Source of the DNA: Kappaphycus alvarezii
Lineage: Eukaryota; Rhodophyta; Florideophyceae; Gigartinales; Solieriaceae
Direction: 5' to 3'
Length of the DNA stretch: 64,000 bases
NCBI GenBank assembly: GCA_002205965.3
Contig: NADL03000021.1
Location: 620,001 to 684,000, forward strand
The position numbers were made by a program, and so were the translations under genes. Below are positions 33,396 to 43,200 of the stretch, piece by piece. Under the pieces are notes generated by a model. That model worked only from the letters and a program-made list of their open reading frames with translations. It was not told the DNA's origin and did no database searches. Numbering within the stretch: the stretch's first letter is position 1; the number at the start of each line of letters is the position of its first letter.

Positions 33396-33985
33396 AAGAG
33401 GCCAGTGCCAGGGGGGCGCAGTTCGATGCCTTCAGACCGGCATGTGCGCCCGTAGTAGATGTGCTTCTTCAGGGTGGCGCGTTCGAGCGCGGATGTCCCG
33501 CCATTGGCGAGGTCTCGGTAGGGACCTGAGTGTGGGCTGACGATAGTAACGTCAATTCCTTGAGGGGAGGGAGCGAAGAGGGGGTCATCGATGACGACGT
33601 CGAGTTTCCGTTGCTCAGCCGGGCTCTCGTGGAGGTCGGCCGCAAGGGCTCGTTCTCGTGAGACGTGCAGCCCAATGGCAGGGTTGGTAAGGTGGTGGAG
33701 TAGGCTGTCGCGTAACAGGTTGTGCCGCCCCACGGCCCTACCGCGCTCTCACAAACGGAAGCGTGGTGACCGGGTGCATCAAGTATGGGGAGGTGCAGGG
33801 CGGTGCTTGTCGCGCACATCGGGCAGAGACGAGAGCCGTCGAACATAGGGTTACTGAGGCGAACGTCAGCCATAGTGCGCAAGACCTCGGCCTCGATGGA
33901 GTGGTCATTCTTGGATAATGGTAGGGAGTAGAAGGAAGCGGATGCACCTAAGGAGGCAGCGGCTGCCAAGCGGGTACGCTGATGA
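33380..33985 (-). pseudogene. LINE C-terminal zinc and nuclease-like domain (copy 2, inverted)
   Basis: On the minus strand: RLCPMCATSTALH, then GHHASVCE (a CCHC-like zinc pattern), RHNLLRDSLLHHLTN, the (L)DVVIDD / IDVTIVSPHSGPY block and ATLKKHIYYGRTCRSEGIEL ending LFGGF near 33380. This is the domain that should follow the RT just upstream, but it lies on the opposite strand with its C-terminus toward the RT end. A single frameshift near 33735 splits it. Confidence 0.75.
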
Positions 33986-33989
33986 TTGG

Positions 33990-34541
33990 GGGATGCGGGT
34001 GTTTGCTGCTGCAGACAGAGTAAAATGTTGGTGTAGAGTTGTGCGGGTTATTTCATGCCGGAGATGACGGGGGTCGGAGGCGTCCTGTCGGGACGTCCCA
34101 ATGTCTACAGGACCTTTGTGCTGACTACTCGTGGCACTTCTTTTTCAATACAAATTTATTTTTCCTGAGCGCATTTCTTGTCCCTCCGCATTAGTTCATG
34201 AGTTTAGATGGCCGATCAAAGAAAACTTTTTAAGATGGTTGACCTCGGTTAAGACCAAGCAATTTTCCCTCACCAACTTCCGCTGTTCGCAAGAAGTATT
34301 ATCGGGGGTTACTGTACTGTGACTTAACATAAAACACCTTTTTTGCAGTAAAAATTTCGGGCTTCCAAGAAATTTACCCCTCAAAAATGTAACGGGTGTG
34401 CCTCATATGAGGACAAAGTGTGCAGCAGTAACTTCATGGTATCAGTAAAACGGGTGCCCGCTGCAGGATCCGACTCTGCTGGCTAATTGCTAACCGGGTG
34501 GTCCACGTCGGCCACGTGCAGCGACGACCAGATTGTGCTAC
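33990..34541. other. Non-coding stretch between LINE remnant and Harbinger element
   Basis: No coding similarity and no RNA gene are seen. It ends at the TAA target-site copy (34542-34544) of the Harbinger element. Confidence 0.6.
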
Positions 34542-34544
34542 TAA

Positions 34545-34560
34545 GAGCATCCCCACCAGT
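34545..34560 (+). repeat. Left TIR of the Harbinger element
   Basis: GAGCATCCCCACCAGT, preceded by the TAA target copy. Confidence 0.95.
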
Positions 34561-34739
34561 TGCAGCAAATGATCAAATTATCTTTTTTTGCTGAGTTTTA
34601 ATGATTTGATCAAGCTTGCAGACTTCCCAGCGGTAAAACTAAAAAAGCAAATTTTTACAATGGGCTAAAATCAGGTGCTATATTTCACAAATACAGCCCC
34701 CAAAAATAGCTCTTTGATCAACTCTAGAAACCAGTTGGC

Positions 34740-35732
34740 GCAATACTATTGGATGAATGCACTTCACAATTCACTTCCCGCCAATTCTTTTTCTCTTGCC
34801 TCGCACAAGTCTGCGGGGGCAAACTCTTCGACATTCATCTCTCCGTTGAAGCCGAACTCTTCTACCCCTTCGCACATTGCACACCCGGCCATGTCCAGCT
34901 CTACGCAGGCGCAGCAGCCTCAACAGAGGGCTCCGATGCGTTCCAGAGGAACTAACTATTCGTCCTTGGAGGACTGTGCGCTCGCAACAGCTTGGCTCAA
35001 AGCGTCAGAGGATCCAATTCTTGGATCAGAGCAAACGTCTTTGATGTTCTTCACAAAAATCTTCGAGCTTTACGGGCAGTTGAAACCCCCAACAGCTGAG
35101 AGAGAACTATAGAATCCCTCAAGAGCCGCTGCAAACTTATCAACAAGGAGAGCGTAAAATTCACGGGCTGCGTTCAAAAAATCAGACGATCCAAGCCAAC
35201 CAGCGTGAATGATGAAGACATTTATCGAACGGCAACTGCCTTGTACAATGGGGTGAATATTAATTCCGCAGCTGACAACTGTGGAAAGCCTTTAAATTCT
35301 TTGCAGCATGGAAGCTATTGCGTAATCATCAAAAGTTCATGGGTGGTTATTCAAACGACACACGAAGTCCTCTATGACGACCATACGCCAGACGAGGATG
35401 ATGCTGCTGTTGTGATCAGTAATGAGGCGAACGGTTGGCAAAAAGTCTGAAAAAGCTCCGATGGTCGCCCTAAGAGACGACGTAAGGCGAAGGAAGCGTT
35501 CAAAGAAAGAGCCGATTCAGCTGTTAAGAAACTCAAGCTGGCCCAAGTTGCTGTTGACTTGCAGAAAGAACGCAACGAAGCTCTGGATCGACACAATGAA
35601 ATTTTACTCTTCTCCAACGCGCCAGCCGAATGTGATACTGCCGAAACGGTTGATTTTTTCAACCTTCTCCGCGCGGAAGCTTCGCAAGGCACGCACACGA
35701 GCGTCGTCAAGTTTTATTCCTCTAAACCCTAG
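34740..35732 (+). pseudogene. Harbinger ORF1, Myb/SANT- or NAM-like DNA-binding protein
   Basis: The readable protein has a Ser/Gln/Pro-rich leader, then RGTNYSSLEDCALATAWLKA and SEDPILGSEQTS, the start of a trihelix/Myb-like domain. Later frames give GRPKRRRKAKEAFKERADSA and a coiled-coil stretch KLKLAQVAVDLQKERNEALD, a C-terminus like NAM-associated proteins. Frame changes occur near 35110, 35200 and 35450. In PIF/Harbinger systems this partner helps the transposase enter the nucleus and bind the ends. Confidence 0.75.
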
Positions 35733-35816
35733 TGATTAGTCTTCTCCCGATGCGCCGTTGTGATGCCATACAGGATGATTAACTTTATGTAGCAGAGGTG
35801 ACCTCCCAAATCGAGG

Positions 35817-37148
35817 CTACAATAAAGAAGCGCCTTTTTCTTCCCACAAGTGGTCCATTACTAACTTCCGAGTATTGTAATACTCCGTCGCATTCATTGT
35901 AAACGATGTCATATTGCACAAGGAAGCAAGCGAGCCAGGCGGTACTACTGTATTTTCGTCCAACGATTCCAAAGATCCCCACATTGGCATTGCTTCGTCT
36001 CCAATAGTAACGTCTTCCGCAAGTTCTTGTTCGTCGAACGATCTCCCAGAGTCAACTTCCCTTTCCTCCACGCCAATATTGTGAAGTATAATGACACACT
36101 TCATTATTTTGTGCATCAGCGACTTGGACCAGAACCTTCCTGGACGAGAGATAATATGCCACTTTCCTTGTAGTACTCCGAAAGCTCTTTCTACGTCTTT
36201 GTGGGCACCCTCTTGGCCTTTTGAGAGCATTTTTCCTTTGCGGTGAGCGGTTCTAAGATCGTATGCAAGAAGCACGGCCACATGGGGTAAATGCCATCAA
36301 CCATCCAGTATGGGACATTTCTCCTCTGTCCACATATATTATATTCTATAGGAGGCGGATATGACCCATTGGCAATGTTAGACAACAAGGGAGAACAGTC
36401 CAATACATTGATGTCATTACAAGAGCCAGGCATGCCGAAAAAGGCGTGCCAGATCCATAATGAGTCATCCGCAATAGCTTCTAAGGTAATTGTTGGAACA
36501 CTTCCTTTCCCTCGAACTGCCCATGCCAAGCGGTCGGGCAGTTCTTCCAAACCCATTTGCAGCAGTCCAGGCTGCCAAGCATTCCTGGGAATCCCCGCTT
36601 CTCGGAACGGCGCAGTATCCTTTTTAAATCTTCTTCTGTTGGAGAGCGCAGATATTCATCAGCAAAGTTATCTACGACAACTGTAACAAACTCTTGAAGA
36701 CATTGGTCAGTTGTTGAGGATCCGATGCGCAGGTACTCATCAACAGAGTCTGATGCACAACGGTAAGCAAGACAACGCATTGCTGCGGTTGCTTTTTGCA
36801 ATCCTGTCAGACCAAGTTTTCCAGTACAGTCCCGTCGCTGTGTGAAATAACGATATGTCTTCAGAATGTCGTATATTCGGAAAAAGGATCTTCTTGAGGA
36901 GAATGCGGCGTTCAAACAGTGCTTCGTTGTATAGGTTCTGAGCTGAAGTAATCTTCGAATAGACGCTGTGCGCCTTGCAGGCGGTTGCGATCAATATTGG
37001 CTGCTCTGCCGGGTCTTGATCCACCTCTTTGTGGTTCCTCATCGTCGCTGTCGGAAGACAGCAACTCATTTAAAGTAGTGAAGAGACTATCGGACGTCAA
37101 CTCCTCGAGAATGTAAGCCTGCATGGCTTCCGACACAGACTGTTTCAA
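35817..37148 (-). pseudogene. Harbinger transposase (DDE_Tnp_4)
   Basis: On the minus strand: an acidic N-terminus (37148-36912), then GLQKATAAMRCLAYRCASDS, DEYLRIG, GFPGMLGSLDCCKWVWKNCP (first catalytic Asp), GMPGSCNDINVLD, YWMVDGIYPMWPCF (second Asp) and HKDVERAFGVLQGKWHII (Glu). MKCVIILHN near the end is also conserved. The frames change near 36912, 36500 and 36280. All three acidic catalytic positions are still encoded, so inactivation is by frameshift only. Confidence 0.9.
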
Positions 37149-37337
37149 AAGAATTGGCGCCGTGCGGAGTTTTGGAGTTCAGCACCTGCCAAGTATAAGC
37201 CAAGTACGAGCAATGCGGCAATGGGTTTGGCTTGGCCGGTGGGGAAACACGGCTGTGAACAAAAACTCAAAAGAGCAAAATTTTACACTACCAATCAGAG
37301 CTCCCCACGTTAGAAAGAAATTTGATCAATTGAGACC

Positions 37338-37353
37338 ACTGGTGGGGATGCTC
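37338..37353 (-). repeat. Right TIR of the Harbinger element
   Basis: ACTGGTGGGGATGCTC, exact inverse of the left TIR, followed by the TAA target copy at 37354-37356. Confidence 0.95.
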
Positions 37354-38322
37354 TAATGCGCCTAAAAATCCGATTACGGATAACTCCTGTTGACGTGTGG
37401 AATTTGTCAGCAATGCGAGGCATTAGTCCCTCTATGAAGCAGACGGTTTCGGGGGAAGGGGACCCCAAGGAATCAAAGGCCAGCGGTTGAAATTCGAAAT
37501 CGGGGCCTGTGTAGGGTTATCGGAGGGCGGGGGAGTCGACGCGACAATTTTCTCTCCAGGTCCGTCACTTTGTTGCGGTGTGCAATTGCAGCAGCACCGC
37601 CCACTTCCCTTGTAGCTCTTGTTCTGACATCGTCCTTGAATGGCGAGACTACGGTAACATCGCAGGCGATCGGGCGGGCCACAGTGCCTTCAGGGGCTGC
37701 TGGTGGGTGAAACAGTATGTCAGCGGGTCGCAGATCGTGACTCATGTGAGGACAGTGCTATGACAGATGTACAGTAGAGACCAGGTAGTTGGAGATCAGG
37801 AGGGGTTGAGGGCGATTGCAAGGGTTCATATGATGAAGCGAGGAGGCTGGTAGTGCGGAGTGGTTGTATCTCTCTTCAGACTATTTTTTTTTTTTTTGCA
37901 AGGTGCAATCTCATACAGCAGTGATACAAAGTTTACTATGATCCTCTCTGCAGAAACACTCATTGCCTGAATTACGGGGGATATAGTGGGTGTGTTTACT
38001 GTGGGAGCTCGGAAGGCTGCGAACTGGAGGGGTCTGTGAGGAAGGAGCTATGTAACAAAGAAGATAGCAGATGTCTTCATTCTATCTAGAAAGATGCGGG
38101 GATACCAGACAACAAACAGGGTGCGTTAGAGGAGGTCACTAGTGTGGCGTGCCGTTGCAAAAGAAGTGATCTCTTCCTCGAGAAATGCCTCGTGGCTATA
38201 TTCGCGACAGCTCTTGCCAGACTCGTGACAACTGTAAAAGCTTCCGGATGCCATCCTCCTAGAGTGGAGACTGGAATGGGGAGGAGCCTGGCCCTCTCGG
38301 GCGATGCGGAAGTGAAACTTAT

Positions 38323-38350
38323 GCAGAACCCTCATTGCAGAGGGTTCTGC
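38323..38350 (+). other. Perfect 10-bp hairpin
   Basis: GCAGAACCCT (38323-38332) and AGGGTTCTGC (38341-38350) pair perfectly around the 8-nt loop CATTGCAG. It lies 10 bases upstream of the hammerhead-like motif. Confidence 0.85.
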
Positions 38351-38359
38351 AGTGGGAAG

Positions 38360-38406
38360 GGGCTAGTAAGTTGACGAACGTGAGGACGAAATAGTCCGTG
38401 CTACCC
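38360..38406 (+). ncRNA. Hammerhead-ribozyme-like motif (degenerate, type I topology)
   Basis: TTGACGA at 38371-38377, GTGAGGAC at 38380-38387 and GAAA at 38388-38391 match the hammerhead core CUGANGA - stem II with GUGA loop - GAAA, except for C3 changed to U and a shortened 5' side of stem II. Downstream, UAGUC then CGUGCUACCC gives a GUC cleavage triplet. CUACCC and part of CGUG pair with GGG(C)UAGUA upstream (38361-38368) to form stem I. Stem III would be minimal. It is probably no longer active. Confidence 0.5.
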
Positions 38407-39600
38407 ATCGCTCCTGTGGAATGTTGCAGGTCGAGGCTCTATGACGGGACCCCCGTGCTGGCAAGGTCGCTTCCTAACTGGGCAACTTGGTTGTCATGCC
38501 GGACAATGCGCTCTCTTCCGTACCGACAATGCATAAGGTGATCCCCGTTAACTTTTAAGTTTCGGGCATGATTGCACTGTGTCCCTGGTGTGAATAAAGG
38601 CACATGGCAGAAGTACTGCAGCCGGATGGAAAACTGTTTGTTCGGGATTTGCGTCTTCAAATCTCGACAGGCGGCGCTGTGGATCCATCCTTTCAAGCCT
38701 TGTCGGTTCTTTGATGCTCGGAGGGCTCGCGTAAGATTGTCACTCCATTAGCACCACGTGGACAGCGTTTGTGATATTCTGCGTGGGAGGATTATTGGAG
38801 CGGAAGCTGCTGAACGGGAGTCTGTCTGATAAGCGGCAACGAGAATTCCGGGCTAAAAACGCGTCAGTGGCATACAGAAAGGCTGCTGCTGCGATATCCA
38901 CCGCGGAGGTGAGAAATATACCCGAAGTCGTTCTTACCTCCTCGATTGGCTTGAGGGGCAGCTGCAGCTCTGAAAATGTCTTTGTAAAGGACATCGCCGG
39001 CAAGTGTGCGCATCGAAGATTCCGTCAGGTTGTCGAAAGGCATCGCTTATTTTGATTTCCAAGATGACGGGACCACTCGTAGGAGGTAACTAAGCTTACA
39101 AAAGCCAATACAATTGGGCAGGATTTGGAACGACACTTGTGCGTCTTGCAGATCCAATTAGGCATGCAGAAACGGCTGTATAGAGTACACATGATATAGA
39201 ATGTACTTCCGTAAACTCTTTTGAGCCGACTGGTGCGTTCGGAACCGTGGTGCCGTCGCTGTGCTGCTGAATCATTTCAGGCGGTTAACGTGACTTTGGC
39301 AATTCATCAGACGCTGTTGGCCACCATATCTTGCATTTTTGGATGGAGAAATGCAAGCCCAGGCGTCTTGCTTCCGGTGATGAAAGAATGCCAATGACTT
39401 GGAGAATAGATTCATGAACTGCTACCATGTAGAGTTGAGCTACGGTATCGTGCATTGACAGCAGAAACACGGAAGATAGCCGATCTGGCAAGGAAAGTGG
39501 CGGCCTTCCCCAGAGAGGCACAACTTGGACGTTCGCGACTCGGCTGGACATTTGAGCCCCTAGGGTTCGATTCACTGGGATCCCCATCCAACGCACCATC

Positions 39601-40246
39601 CAAGATCATCGATAAGCACAACGCAATTATCGCGACGCGCGGCGGCAGCTTCCCCGGGAGAGTGAAATGTCGCCTGTACCAGAAATAAAGCTCGCAATGT
39701 GGTCAACATGTGCCGCTTCGATAATTTGCCGCACGCCCGAACATGCAGGGTTTCCCCACACAATACCAAAGTAACGGTGTGATGCACTTTGCACTTACAT
39801 AACCATAGCAGCAGTGGTGTCGAAAGTTCACAGTACAGTATAGTGCACTGTACCTCGCTTAGATGTCGGTGGGATTATCATATCATTTCTAGATGTGGAA
39901 TAGGGAAAGGCCATTGGTCCTTAGAGAACCATTTAAACTTTTCAAGAAAAAGGTCGGTACAACCAACGGCAGGAATGTGGGATCTAATCTTATCGCAAAA
40001 ACACAAAATACGGAAGATCGTTCCAATAAAGATTTCACAACTTCACGTTTTGGAGGTTTTTTCTCCAGCGACCAGGCAGTGGACTTCTCAACGAGTGCCT
40101 TGTCGTGATGCCAGCATGAAGCTATTGCTTGCGCCGATCGCTTCCACCCAGCCCTCTCCTCACAACCCTAGCACTTGGGACATCCCTTGGAATCTTTGCA
40201 ACTTCAACCCCAAGTCTACGATCCCTCAATCTCACTCCTCACCACA
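39601..40246. other. Upstream region of the CABIN1/Hir3-like gene
   Basis: The first part (to about 39790) is residual LINE-like sequence. The rest holds the host gene's 5' region. TACAGTATAGTGCACTGTA near 39833 is a near-palindrome. No clear TATA box is visible within 100 bp of the ATG. Confidence 0.45.
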
Positions 40247-43200
40247 ATGCTTCTCAGCTGGGATGCCTGCGTGCCAAACCCGGAGAAGCCCTCCAAGTCC
40301 GACCCGACCACCCCACGAGAGACCCCCGAACTCCGTGAACTCCGTCTCCGCCAACTTTATCAGCAAGCCTTGCACTCACACCGCATCAAAGCCAACCACC
40401 TTGCAAAACGTCAATTTGAACAACTGGCCACCGAGTTCCGTCACGCCCAAAAGCACCGCACCACAACCCGACAGTTTACCGCGGGCGAAAAGCGCCCGCG
40501 CGATTCCACACCACTTTGGGAACGTCGCTTGCGTTTCGCCGTGAATCGCAACTTGGCTGAAGTATGTTATGACATGAACTTGTATGCAGAAGCTGTGGAT
40601 TCTTATGCGCTGGCTTTGGATGACGATCGCTCGGATTTTTTAGTGTGGGTCAGAGCCGGGAAGGCAGCTACGTTGTGCGGTCGTCTGCATGTGGCACGGC
40701 GTGCTTTTGAAACCGCTTTGCGGTTACGGCCGGATCATTGGTTGTGTAGGGATGGCTATCGCGCTGTGTTGGCTGCCATTGGGGATGGTGATGAGGATGT
40801 GGTGGAGGGTGTACAAGCGCCGCTCGGGAAACAAGTTGAATTGATTGTCACGGAGCGCTACAAGTTTTTGGAGATGGAACGTCAGGCTAGAACAGCTAAA
40901 CAGGTTAAGGCTGCAGAGGTTGTGTCGCTTGAAGAATTGACCTGGGCTTGCTTGGTTGATGCGTTGCGGGTGTGTTTGGAGAGGAGAGTGAGTTGCACCG
41001 ATGTAGAGCATGAGGCTTTGCCTGTAGGACATCCGGTCAAGCTGCAGTACGTCCATGCTCGGGACTCCGCAACCTGCGCACAGGTAGATAACTCGAACAC
41101 GCCTGCTATGATGGTCCTGTCAGATGATCTGGAAGGATCCTCCGGGGAGAGCCCCGAGTATGAAGACTCAGGGTTGTGGAAGTTCCAGTGCTGGCTCATG
41201 TTGAAAGCGTGACGGCTCGCGAGAAGATGAGCGATGTGCAAGATGACATCGGCGCCGAATTCACCTCTCCTAGTGGCGAAGAAGCCGTCATGGATGCGAA
41301 ATCCGCTGAGGACAACTCGGAGGGCGCCGATCAGGGAGGCGAGAAGTCGCAAGATGGAGAGAACGGGTCGCGGGATGAAATTGAAAAGCATCAGGTGAGC
41401 AGAGGAAATGTAATCCCTATTGCGGAGGGAACTGAGAAAGCGATTGTGGACATGGAAGTTCTGACAAGTGCCGGTAATGTAGAAACCCCATCCGAGGCGG
41501 TGGGTGTGCAAGCCGATTCAGGGACTGACCAGGTTACTGCGAAACAGCGGGAGGCGACTGGACCGGTCGTGAATGTTAAGATAGAGCCTGAACTGGAGAA
41601 GCGACAAGAGGTTCGGAGATCGAGCAGGCAAAGGCAACAAGCTACCCACGCGTTTCTCAATGAGCAGCAGCGACAGTCTCGCACCGCAGCAGAATCAAAG
41701 GGTACTTCAGAAGAAGACAAGGAACTCATCCAGTCATTGCTCGAAATTTGCTTGCAGGGCAGCGATATTTCCGTTGGCATCAATAATCCCATCACAGCGC
41801 AGAATGCGGCACATTCCATGGACAATGTTTCATCAGAGAAGGGAGCAATCCGTCAAGAGAAGAGGCGGTTGTGCTCTTGGGTGAAGACAGTTGACGAGAG
41901 AAATGAGGCATCGGCTGTTAGCGGGTGCATTCTTTCATTTGGGAGCGAAAACAGTGGTCCTCCTGATCTGTTGCTGCGAACGCTTGAGAGTTTATCAGAG
42001 TTGAAAGTAACTCAGTACTCTCCGACAATCGCCCTCTTGTGGTCAACCTTACGTGCTAATCTTCAGCTTCACATGCCGGACTCGTCGTCTATTACTGCGA
42101 TGATTGTCGAGGCCCTGCTAGTGTCCGGGAAGAAGGCCGGCAAGGCCAAGGCTCGGCGATTTCAAGAAGCCAGTCGGCTCCTATCTCATTTCCGTATATC
42201 GGCTGCAGACGAGCAAGAGACTAATTTTCTGCGTGTTAGGACTGCATGGCTTTGGAGCCAACTTCATGAGTGTTTGGGGGAGATGCAGCGTGCCTTTGTT
42301 GCGGCAGAGCAGACGCTTGCATTACTACTAAATATCCAAGGTTGGGCTCAGAGGGTTGTCCCGAGACCTTGGGACCTGACCTTTCGGGGTACAAATTTGA
42401 GGAGCTTGTGGACCATATCGAGCGGAGAATCGCAAGTTTACGAATGGCTCGCGACCTTGAGAAAGCCAAAGAGGAACTCTCGAAAATTGCTAAGGGCGAT
42501 ACAGATGCCGCGAAGCGTACAGTTTCTATTTTATCTCCCTCAGTCCATGAATCAATTCGCCGACTAGGCCTTGACCGCTGGAGTGGAGATGATCTTAAGA
42601 TGGAGTTTGCAGACCCAACTGAACAGGAAATGTGGGATAAAAAGTTAGATGCTGAAACCCAGTTGGAGCCTCAACTTGCTGTTTTCGCGGAGGCTTGTGC
42701 GAAGTCTGCGGATGTTGTTGGGGAACTGGTGTGTTTTCAGTGCGCTTACGGATGGCCGTTCATTACTACGCAGCTCAACTTCGTACTGAAATTGACAGCG
42801 GGGGACCGCAGCTCCAACAGGATTCCGACTCAAGCTCGGCGAGGCTAACTGATTTGCTTGTCCAAATACGAAAGTATGTTTTGATTGTCAAGAAACTATC
42901 TCATCCGTCGAGTTCTCAGCTATGGAATGATAAGGATGGCGTAAGCGGTTGGTCTATGGAGAAAGCGGCGACGATTGCGTCAACCACCCTTGTGTCTCTT
43001 ATTTCCCTCGTTATTACAAAGATTCCATTACTCAAGTATTCCCGGCAAATACCGAATTAGGAGCTTCCCAGAAGAATAAGAGACTTGCCTTCACAAGGTG
43101 CATCCTAGCATTTGCTCGTTGCAACCTTTTAATTTGTCAATGTCGACGAGGGTCTGAGTCCTCAGCCGGGGACCATCTGCAAAGCGATCAAAACGATCCG

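Larger units (their letters stand above)
34545..37353. mobile_element. PIF/Harbinger DNA transposon with intact ends
   Basis: Perfect 16-bp terminal inverted repeats GAGCATCCCCACCAGT (34545-34560, and inverted at 37338-37353) are flanked by TAA at 34542-34544 and 37354-37356, the 3-bp duplication typical of PIF/Harbinger. The TIR similarity continues imperfectly to a shared TGATCAAATT about 25-40 bp inside. The element carries the two usual genes: a Myb/SANT- or NAM-like ORF on the plus strand and a DDE transposase on the minus strand, converging near 35.8 kb. Both are frameshifted. Intact ends suggest it could still be moved by a related transposase. Confidence 0.95.
37470..39600 (-). pseudogene. 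LINE fragment (copy 3): RT end, zinc and nuclease-like domain
   Basis: Reading leftward: 39599-39285 holds VHESILQVIGILSSPEARRL and LHFSIQKCKIWWPT, which follow the YADD block in this RT type. 39003-38740 holds TSAVDIAAAAFLYATDAFL. 38696-38439 holds VNGDHLMHCRYGRERIVRHD, the zinc/His-Cys part. After a ~700-bp gap, 37745-37473 holds RPADILFHPPAAPEG and CDVTVVSPFKDDV. The gap contains a 16-T run near 37890 and a hammerhead-like motif. It is related to, but distinct from, the LINE at 30590-33985. Confidence 0.75.

Noticed and set aside
33140..33529. Plus-strand LINE frame continuing to 33529
   Set aside because: Beyond about 33390 the minus strand carries the recognisable LINE C-terminal domain, so the plus frame there is a shadow.
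30590..33985. Twin-priming 5' inversion of the LINE
   Set aside because: Twin priming yields an inverted 5' part followed by a sense 3' part; here the two C-terminal sides converge instead.
39789..40544. 251-codon frame overlapping the start of the CABIN1/Hir3 gene
   Set aside because: It is the shifted frame of the same DNA; the TPR protein frame from 40247 has clear family similarity.
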